The translations under genes were made by a program, and so were the position numbers. 64,000 bases of DNA from Meconema thalassinum. Its lineage: Eukaryota; Arthropoda; Insecta; Orthoptera; Tettigoniidae. Of the stretch, positions 9,243 to 20,418 are shown piece after piece (positions within the stretch are counted from its first letter, which is position 1; each line of letters opens with the position of its first letter). Location of the stretch: assembly GCA_946902985.2 (NCBI GenBank), contig OX336388.2, positions 292,432,526-292,496,525 of the forward strand, read 5' to 3'. Under the pieces are notes generated by a model. That model did not search any database and was not told the origin of the DNA. It saw nothing but the letters and a program-made list of their open reading frames with translations.

Positions 9243-10754
9243 CAAAATATCTCTTTGGTTTAACCACCACTCTCCCACTACTGGTTTTGATGAGATCAGA
9301 AGTATTAGTAGATGGTTTAACCGTCTTAGGATTTTTCTCGTTTTTCTCATTTTCATTCCGCTCAACTTGCAGTCTTAAAGCATGATCTTCTCCAGATGTC
9401 ACTTCAAGTGGATACACCCTCTATACTGGCCTCAGTAGCTCTCCTTTTGTAGTCGCCAAGCGAACAACTCTCACGACACCACCTTTGCCAGGGATGACCT
9501 CTGTCACTCTTGCCAGCGGCCAGTCTAGTCTCTTCGTGTTGCCACTGGCTACCAGTACTACTTCACCTACGCAGGGTTTGTGATGACTTTTCCTAGTGTG
9601 GTTCTTCTGTATTAGCTGTCCAAGATATTCATTCCTGAATCTTACCCTTAATGTTTCCTTTACTTTCTGTCTGTACCTGAATCTTCTGTCAAGTTTTATG
9701 TCCTCTATCATGTCGATATCGGGCATTCCAATCTCCTTGACTTCCTGTAGGAACATTGCAGGGTTGATAGCCATCAAGTCTTCTCCATCATTGGACAGGT
9801 AAGTAAGTGGTCGTGAATTCATGACAGCTTCAATGTCACACAGAACAGTCATCATTTCTTGGCACGACAGACATGACTTCCCAGAACTTTCCTGAACAAT
9901 TGTTTGAGGACACCAATCAGCCTCTCCAACCATCCTCGCCACCATGCTGCAGTGGGAGGATTGAATTTCCATTTTATTTGGTGTACAGAACTATATTCAG
10001 CAATTTCATTCCACTGAATTGTCTCCAACATATTGCAGGTGCCTTGAAAGTTTGTCCCATTGTCACTATAGACAATCATTGGCCTTCCACGTCTGGACAC
10101 GAAGCGCCGAAAAGCTTCGAGGGATGTTGCAGTAGCCAAAGATGTTACTAGCTCCAGGTGTACTGCACGAAAAACCGCACACGTGAACAGACAGACCCAG
10201 GCTTTCTCTCCACCTTTCAAAATCAGAGGCCCGGCAAAGTCGACCCCTGTTATTTCAAAAATTGAGGCTTCTCTCACTCTGTCTATGGGGAGATGAGTTT
10301 GTTCTGCTTCAAGATGTTTTCCATGGTACCTTCTGCAGACAACACATATTTTAATTGCACCCTTCACCGTTCTCCTTCCTCCAAGGATCCAATACTTCTG
10401 TCTGAGCCCACTGAGCAGAATCTGGGTTCCAGCATGACATAAGTCTTTGTGCTTCTCCCTAATGAGAGCGTGAACTGTTGTATGCTTTGCAGGAAGGATA
10501 GCAGGACAACGGAAAGCATAATCATCTTTGCGCGATATAATTTTTGTTTTCAGCCTCATCACTCCCTCATCATCCATGAAAACACATAGTGAGTTGAATC
10601 TTTCATCCTTTTCACCAACAAAACACTCCTTTTGTATGAACTTCATCACGACTTTTTCTGCTTCTGTGGTTTCTTCAATGGATAGTTCGGTAGTTCTTCT
10701 CCTATTATTTTTCTGTCGGCAATTATACAGAAACCTCAAGATCCATCCTATCAT
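9243..10754 (-). pseudogene. BEL/Pao integrase with C-terminal DUF5641-like region
   Basis: The - strand frames show a zinc-binding H2C2-like region (HALIREKHKDLCHAG, then CVVCRRYHGK). The catalytic residues are in ITGVDFAGPL, IVYSDNGTNF and WWRGWLERLIGVLK, the D,D35E pattern. A frameshift near 9900-9970 leads to the C-terminal part with MNSRPLTYLSND, RFRNEYLGQL and KPCVGEVVLV, then WPLARVTEVIPGKGGVVRVV, typical of BEL/Pao proteins. A TAG stop at about 9421 is followed by an in-frame tail to about 9243. It would integrate the element cDNA but is not translatable here as one protein. Confidence 0.9.
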
Positions 10755-10981
10755 ACGAACTTCATACGAACTGTTCTACGGAAACTTGAGAAATAGTCAA
10801 GGTGCCATTCTTGGGTATTGGACTTGTCTTCTAACACCGTCATAGTGTTGACTTTCTTTTTTATTTCTTGGAAGACTTCATCATCGTTTGTTGAAATTTC
10901 GGGGCTAGGCCATTGTGTAGTAGATTGTTTTAGCCACTTTGGCCCTTCCCACTATCTCTGTTGAAGTAACTGTTTTGTGCT

Positions 10982-12477
10982 TCATCCCCTTGATGCCAGG
11001 TCAGCCGGATTCATGGTTCCTGGAACATAACGCCACTGTTCTATTCTGGACAGTCTTCGAATTTCTTGCACTCTGTTCCACACGAAGGTCCCCCAAGGTT
11101 CGTCTAACTTAATCCAGGACAACACAGTCGACAAGTCACTCCAATAATAAGTAACGATTTCTTTTGCAGTTAATGTTGGCAGTACTGACGTCACTAGTCG
11201 AACCCTTATTGTAGCTGCTAATAATTCCAGGCGTGGTATGGTGATACTCTTCTTGGGTGCCACTCTTGTCTCGGCTTGTACAAATCGTAGCTCTATATTG
11301 TCAACCCTCTGTATTCGCAAGAATATAACTGCAGCATACGCAGTTTGACTGGCATCGCAGAACACGTGAAGAGATATATCTTCAACCGACTGGACACTAC
11401 CGATCAAACATCTAGGAATCTTAATCTCAGACAGCTGAGGTAGTTCTGCCAACCACTTCATGAATCTTCTCTTTGTTGTTTCGTCTACTCTGGTGTCCCA
11501 ACCCAAGTCAGTGGCCCATAGTTCTTGCAAGATTAATTTTGGACAGAGAAATACCGGACATGAAAAGCCAATAGGGTCAAACACCTTATGTGCAGCTCCT
11601 AGTATAGCTCTTTTGGTGATTACATCATATTTGAAATCGATAACATGAGTTAGATTCAGTTCAATGGTATCTTCTCCTTTATTCCAAATGAGCCCTAGCA
11701 CATGAGTAAGATTTTCAGCTGTACCATTCTGAGAATACTCCCACCCTCGGTGATTGAAATATGCCTTATCCATTATTATGCTTGCCTCTCGCATGAATGA
11801 ATGAAGGTCATTTCTGTTGTTAACACTAATAGCACAGTTATCCACATAAAACATTCTTCCAATCTTTCTATTGTCGAAGTTGAGTAGGAACTATTATCGA
11901 CTGTTTGTCTCTTCAACTCGTTCAAGTGGAGTTTGATGGTTGCTGACAATAGGAACGGAGAACATGCAAGTCCAAAGACAACTCTATTGTGACGGAACAC
12001 TTCTACCTTCCCTGTACTTTCCTCCTCCCACCAAAGGAATCTCAGAAAATCACGGTCTGTAGGATTAACACTTATTCGAAGAAATATTTTTTCTACATCG
12101 GCCGTCACACCGATCTCATTTTCTCTGAACTTCAATAGTGAACTAGGGATCAATTCTATGAAGTTAGGCCCTTTTTCAATACATTCGTTCAGAGATGGAG
12201 CGTTTCTCTGCTTCGCCGAGGCATCAAAAACAGGCCTGATCTTGGTGGTGCTGTTTTCTTTGAAGACAGGTCGGTGAGGTAGATAGTGTCCCCCATTATT
12301 CAGTTCTTCTTCAGGTACCCTCTCGAAGATTCCTTGCTCCAACCAACTTCGTAAGACATTATCGTACTCCTGATAATGTTCAGCTTGTAGTTTCTTTGTA
12401 GTGATTTCTAATCTGTGCTGAGCAATTTCTCTGTTATCAGGGAGAGGTGGATGTTGTTCACTCCAAGGCAGACACAC
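10982..12477 (-). pseudogene. BEL/Pao reverse transcriptase and RNase H
   Basis: Two overlapping - strand frames encode the polymerase. The first (12477 to about 11880) has the approach LPHRPVFKENSTTKIRPVFD, a VTADVEKIFLRI catalytic block where copies normally keep Asp, and FGLACSPFLLSATIKLHL. The second (11854 to 10982) starts with FYVDNCAISV, the YVD catalytic box, then GWEYSQNGT, VFDPIGFSCPV, the RNase H-like LHVFCDASQTAYAAVIF, and VTYYWSDLSTVLSWI. A frameshift near 11780-11880 separates them. The function would be cDNA synthesis. Confidence 0.9.
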
Positions 12478-12633
12478 TTCCTATCTGTTATCTTCATTCA
12501 GTCGTGCAGTCTCAAGGAAGTTATTTCTAACACGCTCATTCCTCTCGACGATAGATTCTTTCACAACAGGGTCAGTAATTCCAAGAATTTCTAAGTCTCA
12601 GAGATCAGAAATTCTTGTATGTTGGGAAAACAA

Positions 12634-13437
12634 TTATGACACTAATAATGATGCTGAATCCCTTTGGGCCTTGTTACCTATGACTTTTCCCATTAGTGTC
12701 CACCCTAGGGAAGTCTCCACCAAAACTAGGCCACATTTTAGTTGATGTTTCCTCCCAGTGAACAGTTCACCCGCCTTATCGGCCCCAATCAGAATCTGCA
12801 CAGGCCCTCGCTCTCGTACATCAGTTAAACATACTTTCAGATCCCTTATCTCCTCACTCTGACAAGAACCATTCTTAATATATGGGACATCTTCACAAAT
12901 AATCTCTTGGCTTAAAACTTCCAGCTCCTTGGAATAGTTTCCCTCCAATCGCTTTAAACTTATTCTGTAACAGTCGTGTTTTGCTTCTCGAGAACGTACT
13001 CCACCAAACAAGGAATGTATTAACGTTTCCTTCCTGATTGACTGATACCCCATTTCTTCGGCTAGGTCACGTGCAATGTAGGATTTAGTAGACCCAGTAT
13101 CAATGACAGCTCGTACAGTTTTTTGTTTACCCTTTCCTTTAAGGACAACTGCCAGGGTTTGCAAGTACAACTCGGGAGAACAAGACACATTAGCTAAAGC
13201 CTTATCCACATTATTGCCATCCTGGAGAACCAAATTCCTGTCTCCCTCGTAATTCTGTTTGGACACAGTTTCATTTTCTTTGTCACGGAGCTTATAACAC
13301 ATTAATACCACATGTTTACCACCACAAACAATGCACCTGACAATCGATTTACAAGCTCTACTTGCATGGCCCTTCTTTAAACAATTGAAGCAACAGTGTT
13401 TATCAGTTAAGATTTTCCTTTTCTCCCCTACAGTCAT
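12634..13437 (-). pseudogene. BEL/Pao zinc knuckles and aspartic protease
   Basis: This frame starts near the Gag end. It has two zinc knuckles, CCFNCLKKGHASRAC and CIVCGGKHVVLMC (the second with a degenerate spacing). The protease active site follows as RAVIDTGSTKSYIA. Then come the DCYRISLKRLEGNYS region and LKVCLTDVRERGPVQILIGA, and SLGWTLMGKV close to the end. The protease would cut the polyprotein in virus-like particles. The frame is open over 267 codons, unlike its neighbours. Confidence 0.88.
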
Positions 13438-14501
13438 TTTTGAGCTTTAATGCACTCTGGGCTCGAATGAGGTTTAAGACAAAAAACACACTCCTGTCTC
13501 TTAGAAACATCAGCAAACAAAGCAGAAGCAGTAGGTATATTTGGTTCAATGACATCCCTTGTTTTCTTGACTCCGATCCTTGGGATGGGCTAATACTAAA
13601 CCCTTTCATAGCCAATGAAATTCTTTCTTCACTTACTACTTCATTTTGAAGAAAAGCCATGAGCTGCTGCAAACGATCTTTGGATACGGAATCACACCTG
13701 AAGGAAGTATTCCTCTGCCATGGTCTTAATAGGTCTTCTGGCAAAGATGATTCATTTAGGAGATACAGCATTGCAGTACATTTTTCTGTTGTAACGCCTA
13801 AACTTTCCAGCGATCTGAGCTGTGACTCTAATTTATCATACAAGCTACTCAGTGTTGGCCTTTCTTTGGAATTGACTGCATTCGTCAATACTAGTTTGAG
13901 CTTTCACGAACATAAACTTCCACCTGCAAGTTCTCTCTACCAAATCGAGCTTGAAGACTCTCTAGAGCTTTGTCATAATTCTCGGCAGTGGGTGGAAAAC
14001 TAGTAACTAATTCATATGCTCTGGAACCTTCTGTCATAGCCTGAATTAAATATTGGAATTTATCTTCCTTCCCAATGTCCTCATCCTCGTGAATTTTACG
14101 GAACTGGCTACAAAAATATAACCAATCAATTATTTCACCAGAAAATTTCTATATTTCTTTTTATCACAAACATTGTCATTCACTACACTTTGTGGAGGGG
14201 TAATGGAAACAACGGGATTCATAAAACTTGTTGCTTTTGTTCTACAGCTAAGTAATTTGTGTTTGTAATCATCAGCTGATTCACATTCCGTTTCTATTTC
14301 GTCATCATCACGCTCGTCGTCCATCATCTGTTGAAATATTAATTCATCTAAATTAGAGATATCATCATACTTCTCTTCAAGGATTTCAAGTTGCACTTTT
14401 TCAGTTTCAGTTTGATCATCTTCTAAGGACGCCATTAGTTGATGGTGTGAGCGCGTAAATAACCGCCGCTTTACGGTTCTTTCTTTAGCGAATCTTTCCA
14501 T
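13403..14501 (-). pseudogene. BEL/Pao Gag, broken
   Basis: The N-terminal frame (14501 to 14130) starts MERFAKERTVKRRLFTR and is acidic in its middle. The region between 14130 and 13888 continues in other frames with Gag-like sequence. The frame at 13888-13403 has TLSSLYDKLESQLRSLESLG and CTAMLYLLNESSLPEDLL, the capsid-like signature of BEL/Pao Gag (the LP.DLL motif), then QLMAFLQNEVVSEERI. At least two frameshifts divide it. It would form the particle shell. Confidence 0.8.
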
Positions 14502-14559
14502 CTTCTTTTTTCACGGGAGCCTTTTACTATGAATGAGTCCTGTCACGGTCGCCATAAAA

Positions 14560-14742
14560 TGTTAGGTTCACTTCTCAATAAATCACATAGACTCCTCTAT
14601 AATGCATATTTTATTATTTGTTGTGGAAAGGTTCACAATTCACACGATACACACCATATTGTTTTGACACTGAACTTCACTGATATCAAAGACTATGTGA
14701 AAGATACTGCACTACACTCTTGTGCTTGCTGCCAACTCAACA
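14560..14742 (-). repeat. BEL/Pao 5' LTR
   Basis: The 183-bp partner of the LTR at 8959-9141, with one visible difference. The putative primer-binding site lies just below 14560 on the - strand. Confidence 0.93.
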
Positions 14743-15470
14743 GTTTCCATATACCCACACACATCAGCATGAACAACTCCTCCAATGTCAGTCGCTCTGT
14801 TGTTGCTTTTACGATATGGTTGACGGTGCATTTTCCCTAGTATACACGCTTCACACGGTTCTTTCTCTCCTGCTGCGCGAATAATTTTCATTTTTAATAC
14901 TTTATTGACATGATCATAGTTCTGATGTGCTAGTCTTTCATGCCATTGCTGTATGCTCACTTCCTTGCTTGCTCCCACTGCGGTGGACGCTCTTTGCTTC
15001 GCTCCCACTGCGGTGAACGCTCTTTTCTTCGCTCCCACAGCGGTGAACGCTCTTTGCTTCCCTTGGGTTATCTGTCTAAATTTCATTTTAAAGAGCTTGC
15101 CTGCTCTTTCTCCCACTGCACATGTACTGCTGCCTTGTACGAACCTGCAGCTGGTTTTGTCTGTTTCCACTTTATAACCTTTATCTAAAATTGCACTCAT
15201 GGATACTAAATTAAATTTTAAATCTGGAATGTACAGTACCTCATCTAAGTGTTTATCTACCCACTTTGAGCCGTTGTATGCTTGGATGTTGATAAATCCC
15301 TTTCGAACAGCGTAAATTGTTGTACCATTTCCAATTTCGATAGGTATTTTGGGATTTAAACTCACCAGTTCTGTGAACCACTCCTTTCTCCCACTCATAT
15401 GGCTCGTGGCTCCAGAGTCAAGACACCACCTCTCCTTCATCATGTTGGAATCTAAACCTGACGACAACAT
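14743..15470 (-). pseudogene. Copia protease and integrase zinc-binding region
   Basis: The - strand frame contains the copia-type aspartic protease active site RWCLDSGATSHMS, then EVLYIPDLKFNLVSMSAI. The integrase HHCC zinc domain follows as WHERLAHQNYDHV and CEACILGKMHRQP, and then the first catalytic Asp of integrase in VVHADVCGYMET, where BEL has inserted. Between protease and HHCC lies a threefold 10-residue repeat (14971-15060). The zinc knuckle of Gag at 15555-15596 is in the same frame upstream. The frame is open here; the breaks lie on either side. Confidence 0.88.
14971..15060 (-). repeat. Three exact-length 30-bp in-frame repeats in copia Pol
   Basis: Three consecutive 30-bp units each encode a KQRAFTAVGA-like decapeptide (variants KK and ST). 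They lie between protease and the integrase zinc domain. The units differ at only a few bases. They resemble a recent in-frame tandem expansion. Confidence 0.9.
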
Positions 15471-15815
15471 TACGTCGATAAAGGCTCTACCTCCTCTTTT
15501 ATTCCTTGATGATCTAGAGTTTTCGTTCTGGGCAGACTCTCTTTGCTTTGTTCGGCATTCTTGTTCCCAATGCCCGGGCTTTCCGCAGTAGTTACAGTTT
15601 CCCTTGCATTTCGTTGTTTTTCGTCCCTTGTATTTTCTCTAGCTTCCTTGTATTTTTCTCTAGCTGCGAGTGCTTCCCCGGCGACGGCTTCCTCATGGAT
15701 ACCCAATCTTGTTTCCTCCATGCCCAACCGTGCTATTAGATTTGGCAGAGTTCGGTCAGCCTGAGCTGCCGACTCCCATGCTGAGACAAAATGACTGAAA
15801 GAAGACGGTAAGTTA
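15471..15815 (-). pseudogene. Copia Gag C-terminal half with zinc knuckle
   Basis: The - strand sequence resumes Gag after the LINE-A insertion with SHFVSAWESAAQADRTL and LIARLGMEETRL. A charged region (ALAAREKYKEARE) follows, then a CCHC knuckle CNYCGKPGHWEQEC at 15596-15555 in a shifted frame. The knuckle would bind element RNA. A frameshift between about 15600 and 15700 separates it from the upstream Gag frame. Confidence 0.85.
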
Positions 15816-16200
15816 GGAGAATTTTGGTGATTATTTGTGGGTATCCTCCACATCAGTAGGCCGGTGTGAATGAGAGCTAAGTTCAGACAGGGACCCAGTC
15901 TCACGGGGTATAACGTGAAACCCATGCCCAGGGTACGGGTGAAGACCTTAACAGCATCTTAGGCAGAGAAGGAGACCTTCAGAATGGTGAAGATGGTGGA
16001 TGAGGCAACCCATCCTCTCTGGGGGAAATTAGAAGAGGAAACCACTGCCTTGTGGAGAAGAGGGATCTTCAAAGGCTAAGGGAGTAAACCCCAAAAGAAA
16101 ATCCTCAGATGCGTTAGGCTTAGCAAGCCAGCAGACGAGTAAATTTGTAGTTGCTTTCAATTATAATACAAGCCTCGGATCGAAGAAAAACGGAATTGAC

Positions 16201-17019
16201 ATGACTCTGACTACAGTTGCAGCGTATGATGGTAATGCTGATGTTTGTGCAAGTGTTAGATCAGAGAACAAAACCCGATTTGGAACAATAAATATTTTAA
16301 CACTGAATGACAAGGAGAATGTATTGATTGACCTAATGGAGACACGAAAACTCGACATCCTGGGATTAAGTGAAGTGAAACGGAAGGGAAAAGGAATGAA
16401 GAAACTAAGTAAGGGGTACACCTTGTACTGGATGGGTAACCGTAAAGAGAAAAGAAATGGAGTGGGCTTTATAGTGAATCAAAATGTTGGACCAATAGCT
16501 GAAGTTCAGTATGTAAATGAAAGAATTATAATAATGCAAATACACGTAAATAAGGAACTACTGAAGATAATACAGGTGTATGCTCCACAGACAGGATGTA
16601 GCTTGGAAGAAAAAGAAGATTTCCTCAGTGAACTGGAATCACATATTGTTGGAGATGGGATCATGATAATGGGAGATCTAAATGCTCATGTAGGAACTGA
16701 TAGAATGGGATATGAGAATGTTTTGGGTCCACATGGGTATGGCGATCGAAATGAAGATGGAGAGAAACTGTTGGATTTTTGTGTCAGAAATAACCTGATA
16801 ATAAAGAACACGTGGTTCAAGAAGAGGAATAGCCATAAGATCAGCCGGTATAGTTGGGATGGACAGTATGGTACTCTCATCGATTTTGTGATAACAGACC
16901 GAGAATGGGGAAGATACGTCATGGATGCGAAGATAATCCCCAGTGAAAGTATGGGAGGTGATCACAGGATATTAATAGTGGATTTAAAACGAGTAAAAAT
17001 CCCTAAAATTGTACTTTAA
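16201..17019 (+). pseudogene. LINE-A apurinic endonuclease domain
   Basis: The frame begins at MTLTTVAAYDG and carries the endonuclease motifs in order: FGTINILTLND, LGLSEVKRKG (metal-binding Glu), QVYAPQTG, MGDLNAHVG (Asp/Asn pair), YGTLIDFVITDREWG and GGDHRILIVDLK (the final Asp-His). All catalytic positions look intact. It would nick target DNA. A stop at 17017-17019 shortly precedes the shifted polymerase frame, so the polyprotein is broken by one frameshift. Confidence 0.88.
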
Positions 17020-18468
17020 GAAAAAACCAAAGATCAGGATTTGGGAATTGGAGGAGGAAGACAAAAGGATAGCATTCCAAGATAGGATAAAAATGAAGCT
17101 GCCTAACACAGAAACACAAAGTGGAGAAGAAGAGTGGAACAATTTCAGACAGACATTTGTTGAAGCAGCAGTTGAGGTATGTGGGAAAACAAAAGCAAAG
17201 GTTAAGGAAAAGGAGACCCGGTGGTGGACAGACAAAATAAAGCAAGAAATAAAAGAAAGGAACAAGGTGAAGAAAGAAATGGATAAGGAAAAGCAAAAAA
17301 CGTATCAGAAAGATGAGGATAAGATAGAAAGGTTACATGTGGAATACAAAAGATTAAAACTACAAGTAAAAAAGGGTATCAGGAAAGAAAAAGAGAAATG
17401 CTGGGGAGAGTTCACCAACAAAATTGAGCAAGATAGTAGAGGAAATCAGAAACTACTGTATAGAGTAATAAAATCGAAAAGAGCAGACCAAGAAAAAATC
17501 AAGGCATTAGAGAGAGAAGATGGTTCCATAGTACATGATGAAAAAGGTCTTCAGAAGGTGATGTCTAAGTATTTTGAAAAGCTTTATAATGGGGATGACT
17601 TCCCAGAGGAAGAACGAGATAAGAAAATGGAAATAGATGGAGAAAAAGAAGAGAACCCAATAACATGGTTGGAACTTGAAAGGACAGTGAAAGCACTGAG
17701 CAAAGGTAAAGCAAGTGGAAAAGACGAATTCAATGCTGATATGATTAAGGCATCAGGAAGCATTGGACTACAGTGGCTATACCGAACCCTCAATGCCATA
17801 TGGAAGGATGAAAGGATACCTGAAGATTGGCAACAAGGAAGCATTGTACCACTGTTCAAGAAAGGAAATAGGAAGAAATGTGAAAATTATAGAGGTATAA
17901 CATTGTTATCACATGGGCTAAAAATAATGGAGAAAGTCATAGGCAAGAGACTGAGGGATATAATAGAACCTCAGTTAGAGGAAGAGCAGTATGGCTTTAG
18001 ACCGAATAGATCAACAATAGACTTGATATTTGCAGTGCGAATGATAATGGAAAAGCATCTAGAAATGAACAAGGAAATCATCTTTATATTTTTGGATGTG
18101 GAAAAAGCCTATGATACAGTTAAAAGAAAATATGTATGGGAATGCCTACTGAAAAGGAATGTACCAAAATCACTAATTAACAAGATAAAAATGTTGTATT
18201 ATGAGAGTACGAGCAGTGTACAAGTGGGTAGTGGTGATTCTGAAACATTCTATACAAAAAAAGGCCTCAAGCAAGGAAGTGCACTGTCACCATTATTATT
18301 TGTTATATTGATGGATGAAATCATAAAACGTGTAAAACAGAGTATCAGTAGTGATGAAGTGAAGGCCTTGGTACTTGCAGATGATGTGGTGATTTGGGTA
18401 GAGGGAGAAAAGGAAGTACAAAGGAGATTGGACATTTGGAATGAAAAGCTGAAGGAGTTTGGAATGGT
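17009..18468 (+). pseudogene. LINE-A reverse transcriptase, N-terminal part
   Basis: The region is rich in Lys and Glu up to about residue 220. The polymerase follows: LSKGKASGKDEFNADMIKAS, DWQQGSIVPLFKKG, NYRGITLLSHGLKIMEKVI, EEEQYGFRPNRSTIDLIFA, IFLDVEKAYDTVKRK (first catalytic Asp), GLKQGSALSPLLFV and VLADDVVIW (catalytic Asp pair). Soon after, in KEFGM, it is cut by LINE-B; the open frame runs on only into LINE-B sequence up to 18526. Confidence 0.9.
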
Positions 18469-18759
18469 GACCCCGACGGTATTAGGGTATCCTAGGCCTA
18501 GGGAGTCTTTCACTTTCCCGCCTTAGTTGGCCCTTGTCTCATCTTTTCTTTCTTTGGTGTAAATGTGTGTGTGCGTGACAGGAGGTGGAATCCTCCCCTA
18601 ATCACAAGCTGAGTGGTCGTGGCGAGGTGATGAATGGCTACTGGGTGAGTAGTCACAAGCGACCCACCTCCAGATACCTGGCGACCTCTGGAGAACCTTA
18701 GCCTTACCCCGGGCAAGCGGGGCTCTGCCGGGGGTTGACTTTTAGTTCCCTAGCTACTC

Positions 18760-20409
18760 GTGGGACCAAACATAGCGTCCATTATTTCACAGGGTGGCTC
18801 CCTTACAAAGCCGTCTTTAAAATTTAAGAAGAGGAAGTTTATGCCTCTAGTTTCGCCGCTTGATGAAAAGGATTCAACGTTTTTCCCTCGGTACCTTATG
18901 GTAACAAGGACCGATGGGCAAAATTTTACAAACGTTGATCCTTTTGATTTACATGATGCAATTGAGGGGAAATGGGGCGATGTAGACACAGTAAAAAAGC
19001 TGCGAAACGGCGCACTCTTGATAAAAACTCAAGGAAAGAGACAGACAGATGGTCTTCTTGGGACGACAAGTTTCGGTGGTATTCCAGTCGAGGTAGTGAA
19101 GCACCAGTCCCTAAACCTGAAGAAAGGTTTAGTATTTCATAGGGACCTGGTGAACACTACCGACGAGCGTATCCTGGAAAGAACTGGAAAGCATGGCGTT
19201 GTCGAGGTGAGACGAATCAAACGTAAGATGAATGGTGTACTAGTTGACACCGGGGCGTTCATCTTATCGTTTGAGTCGGATAGCCTGCCCAAGAGGATCA
19301 AAGTGTCAATGTACACTCTCGATGTGCGACCGTATATTCCATCTCCATTGCGGTGTTTTCAGTGTCAGCGATTTGGACATACCTCATCTCGTTGCTCGGG
19401 AAAGCCTATCTGTCTTTCCTGTGGCAAGGCCACTCATGAGGGAGCGGAATGTACACCACCTCCCGCATGTCCAAATTGCAAGGGAGAGCACTCTCCTCGC
19501 TGGAAGGAATGTCCTGCCTTCCTAGAGGAGAAGAAAATTCAAGAAATAAAGACCTTAGACGAGCTCTCCTACACTGAAGCACGCAGAAAATATCGCTCCA
19601 TGGCCTCTCCTATTTTCTCAGTATCATATGCTCAAAAGGTATCAAACGAATCTAGTAATCAAGCGGCAAACTTGACATCGGCAAGTTCTAAAAGAGTTAC
19701 CACTGTTAAAGGGGCTACAAATAGCCCTATTATCACCCCTGTTAGCCAGAAGAAGGTTACGGAATCTTCTTCTTGCATCCAACAAAAGGCGCAGGTGCCT
19801 CCAACTAAACCGGCGCCATCGGAGAAGGCAACTCCTCCGATAAGGCCAGTGAAGAAGCAATCTCCGACTCGTTCGAGGAGGAAGTCTTCGCCGGCCACGG
19901 CTGGACCCACATCCAGCCAAACAAAACAGGGAACACGAACGGCGGGTAAGAAAGAGACTGTTCATCGCCGTCTCTCTTGCCCTCCTGCTGAAAAGGCAGC
20001 TCCAATACCTGCTGGCAATTCTGCTTCCACGACCACCGGAGGAGCAGTCCTAGCAAGTGCTGCATTGTTTGGCAGGACGGAGACGTCAGGGGGGAAGGGA
20101 CCAACTACTTCCCAAATAGACGTCAACGCCGGTTCAAGAAGAAAAATAGTCGGGACGTGCCGGGGACGGACTCCCAGTCATCGGACCGGGAGAAGGTCCC
20201 TCGTCACCGCTCTCGCTCTTCACCAAGGACGAGACCCGGAAAGTCCGGCGATAACCGTTCGCCAACCAAGAGAGCATTCGCTCCGTTTTCTTCGTCCTCC
20301 GAAGGAGATGTGGAGATTGAGGAATGCTCTCCTACACTATCACCCACTCCTAAGGATAGGGATGGTTGGCAAACGGTTAAGCATAAGTAGACGACTATCT
20401 TCTACTTAA
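18760..20409 (+). pseudogene. LINE-B ORF1, Gag-like protein with three CCHC-type knuckles
   Basis: The protein begins MGPNIASIISQGGSLTK. It has an RRM-like or gag-fold middle (PRYLMVTRTDGQNF, GALLIKTQGKRQTDGLL, then IPSPLRCFQCQRFGHTSS) and three knuckles: CFQCQRFGHTSSRC, CLSCGKATHEGAEC and CPNCKGEHSPRWKEC. A Pro/Ser/Lys-rich tail follows. The last part seems shifted: the frame from 20157 to 20390 ends in DGWQTVKHK just before ORF2 and looks like the true C-terminus, so a frameshift lies near 20100-20160. It would coat the element RNA. Confidence 0.85.
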
Positions 20410-20418
20410 GTCCACACT

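Larger units (their letters stand above)
8959..14742 (-). mobile_element. BEL/Pao LTR retrotransposon inserted in copia
   Basis: A - strand element is bounded by two 183-bp LTRs and flanked by GTTTT (8954-8958) and GTTTC (14743-14747), an imperfect 5-bp target duplication. Removing it restores the copia integrase frame across Met-Glu-Thr. Domain order on the - strand is Gag, zinc knuckles, aspartic protease, reverse transcriptase, RNase H, integrase and a DUF5641-like C-terminus, as in BEL/Pao. The polypurine tract AAGGTGGGAGAA precedes the 3' LTR. The primer site next to the 5' LTR reads TGGCGACCGTGACAGG, probably complementary to a tRNA-Arg 3' end (inference). The reading frames are broken in several places. 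Confidence 0.92.

Noticed and set aside
14971..15060. CRISPR-like repeats
   Set aside because: Units are contiguous without spacers and lie in a copia coding frame.
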